The translations under genes were made by a program, and so were the position numbers. Of a stretch of DNA of 8,138 bases, positions 7,055 through 8,138 are shown one piece after another. This stretch comes from Lachnospiraceae bacterium. GTDB lineage: Bacteria; Bacillota; Clostridia; Lachnospirales; Lachnospiraceae. How positions within the stretch are numbered: the stretch's first letter is position 1; each line of letters begins with the position of its first letter. The stretch is from the NCBI GenBank assembly GCA_003484785.1, contig DNAD01000365.1, forward strand, positions 1 to 8,138, in the 5' to 3' direction. The notes beneath the pieces were generated by a model that saw only the letters and a list, made by a program, of their open reading frames with translations, was not told the origin of the DNA and made no database searches.

Positions 7055-7090
7055 GTTACTATTCACAGCCTTTTGGGCTGTGATAGTAAC
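7055..7090 (-). promoter_or_regulatory. Intercistronic stem-loop between binding protein and permease genes
   Basis: On the minus strand GTTACTATCACAGCC (7090-7076) pairs with GGCTGTGAATAGTAAC (7070-7055): 15 base pairs with one bulged A and a 5-nt loop CAAAA. It begins 9 bp after the stop codon of the binding-protein gene and about 40 bp before the permease start. The following bases (ACGGTTTCC) are not a U-tract, so it is more likely an mRNA-stabilising or partial-termination element than a full terminator. Such a hairpin fits the usual need for more binding protein than membrane subunits. Confidence 0.75.
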
Positions 7091-7099
7091 CCCGCTGCA

Positions 7100-7963
7100 T
7101 TACTTTCCGAGGATCACTGCATCCTCAAGTCCCCATTTTTTGGCTGTTTCCATAAAGGTTCCGTCCTCAGCCATTTCGTCAAGGGTCTTCTGGACCGTAT
7201 CGCGAAGCCCGGTATTGCCCTTAAGGAAGCCAACCCCGTACTGCTCGGATATAAGCTCGTCATCAAGTATAACGTAGCCGTCGCCTCTGGACTCTATCTG
7301 ATACTTCGCGACTCCGATATCCATTGCCACCGCGTCAACAGCGCCTGATTCAAGGTTTAAGAAGGCCGTATTGTAATCGGGAACCACTATAAGCTCCGCA
7401 AAGGAGTCCTTAAGCTCCTTCGAATCATCGGATTCGAGAGCCTCAAGGGCGGAAGAATCCGTCTGGACGGTAACTATCTTCCCGGCAAGATCCGCCTGGG
7501 AGGCGATGCCCGAATCCGCAGCCACTACGAAGACCTGGCTGTTGTCAACATAGGGCTCTGTCCACTCATACTTATCAAGCCTTTCCTCGCTCATGGTAAA
7601 GCCGTTCCATATGCAGTCTATGGTTCCCGAGGAAAGCTCCATGTCCTTGGAATCCCAGTCTATGGGCTGAAGCTTTATCTCCCATCCCTGCCTCTTTGCG
7701 ACCTCTGCCGCAAGGTCAAGGTCAAAGCCTGCATAGTCTCCGTTCTCGTCCTGATAACCGTAAGGAGGGAAGCTTGCGTCAAAGCCTACCGTAAAAACTC
7801 CGTCATCAGCTTCGGGAAGAGCCTCACCTGCGTCGTCCGTCTGCTGCGCGGTATCCGAAGGCGCTGCCCCTGTGCCCGTTGACGCTGCGGGAATCCCCGC
7901 GCATCCGGCAAGAACCCCGGCCATAAGCATCGCTGTTAATATACTGACTATCCTCTTTTTCAT
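7100..7963 (-). CDS. Amino acid ABC transporter substrate-binding lipoprotein
   Basis: This is the external binding protein of the importer, 287 residues. Residues 1-20 form a lipoprotein signal (positive KKR, hydrophobic core, lipobox LAGC) with Cys21 as the lipid-anchored residue. Residues 22-55 are a flexible linker rich in Ala, Thr, Ser, Asp and Glu. The SBP_bac_3 domain starts at about 57 (FTVGFDASFPPYGYQDENGDYAGFD). Likely ligand residues are Thr123 and Arg128 in GFTMSEER, which would hold the alpha-carboxylate, and Asp215 in AVAMDIG, which would hold the amino group. This pattern marks a polar amino acid binder, but the side-chain specificity cannot be read. An AGGAG site lies 9 bp before the ATG. 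It is the first gene of the operon, with a clear promoter about 130 bp upstream. Confidence 0.95.
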   Translation of the reverse strand: MKKRIVSILTAMLMAGVLAGCAGIPAASTGTGAAPSDTAQQTDDAGEALPEADDGVFTVGFDASFPPYGYQDENGDYAGFDLDLAAEVAKRQGWEIKLQPIDWDSKDMELSSGTIDCIWNGFTMSEERLDKYEWTEPYVDNSQVFVVAADSGIASQADLAGKIVTVQTDSSALEALESDDSKELKDSFAELIVVPDYNTAFLNLESGAVDAVAMDIGVAKYQIESRGDGYVILDDELISEQYGVGFLKGNTGLRDTVQKTLDEMAEDGTFMETAKKWGLEDAVILGK

Positions 7964-8054
7964 AAGCGTTTTCTCCTCTTATTCCCGCCGGTTATAAAGA
8001 TCTCCCGGTGTCCCGGACCTTTCCCCGGCCGTTTGTTTCAGTAAACTGCTGTAT

Positions 8055-8070
8055 GCTTTATCGCTTTATC
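8055..8070 (-). repeat. Perfect 8-bp tandem repeat in the ABC operon leader
   Basis: GATAAAGC occurs twice head to tail on the minus strand, within the predicted untranslated leader about 20-35 nt after the expected transcription start. It could be a regulator site or chance. Nearby on the minus strand, CCGGGGA (8028-8022), CCGGGA (8016-8011) and CCGGGA (8008-8003) form a second set of short repeats. Confidence 0.45.
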
Positions 8071-8094
8071 ACAATAAAACAAAAACCAAACGCT

Positions 8095-8123
8095 ATACTA
8101 TCATGTTTCGGGCTATAAGTCAA
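8095..8123 (-). promoter_or_regulatory. Sigma-A promoter of the amino acid ABC operon
   Basis: On the minus strand the -35 box TTGACT (8123-8118) is separated by 17 bp from the -10 box TAGTAT (8100-8095), which is preceded by TGA, an extended -10. The expected transcription start is near 8088, leaving a leader of about 125 nt before the binding-protein ATG. It is the best promoter match in the window. TATAGC occurs twice around it, at 8117-8112 and 8097-8092, exactly 20 bp apart. Confidence 0.75.
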
Positions 8124-8138
8124 ATTCAGTGAATAACC

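Noticed and set aside
8030..8092. Long-range pairing of CGTTTG with CAAACG in the ABC leader
   Set aside because: The upstream arm lies mostly before the predicted transcription start, so the stem would not be in the RNA.

Overview
All eight protein-coding genes lie on the minus strand, so the biology reads right to left. The content suggests a Gram-positive Firmicute, most likely Lachnospiraceae or a related Clostridia. The evidence is a dGTPase-like gene directly ahead of dnaG, a 484-residue PurB of the human-like type, a PurA with a variant IMP loop, a lipoprotein-type substrate-binding protein, and purine-rich Shine-Dalgarno sites. The family-level assignment is inference from remembered relatives, not from a search. 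I see no mobile element, CRISPR array, tRNA or rRNA.

Layout in the direction of transcription. (1) 8138-7964: leader with a good sigma-A promoter (TTGACT, 17-bp spacer, TAGTAT with an extended -10 TG) and several short repeats. (2) 7963-5576: a polar amino acid ABC importer made of a substrate-binding lipoprotein, a permease and an ATPase. A 15-bp intercistronic hairpin separates the binding-protein gene from the permease gene. (3) 5575-5456: a 120-bp gap with no obvious intrinsic terminator and two mutually exclusive inverted repeats. (4) 5455-1367: a compact purC-purB-purA-HAD phosphatase operon with gaps of 8, 18 and 10 bp. It ends in a strong intrinsic terminator at 1332-1301. (5) 1207-1: dgt-like dGTPase followed after 17 bp by the 5' end of dnaG, which runs off the window. 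This is the start of the Firmicute dnaG/sigA-type macromolecular-synthesis cluster.

Functionally, the middle operon holds the purine enzymes that use aspartate as a nitrogen donor and release fumarate. PurC adds aspartate to CAIR, PurB removes fumarate from SAICAR and from adenylosuccinate, and PurA adds aspartate to IMP. An amino acid importer sits directly upstream and a phosphatase of unknown substrate directly downstream. The window is mostly ordinary core metabolism. I do not see a clearly new biological system. The points most worth a second look are the altered PurA IMP loop, the switch-like dyads before purC, the intercistronic hairpin in the ABC operon, and the repeat-rich leader and promoter of that operon.
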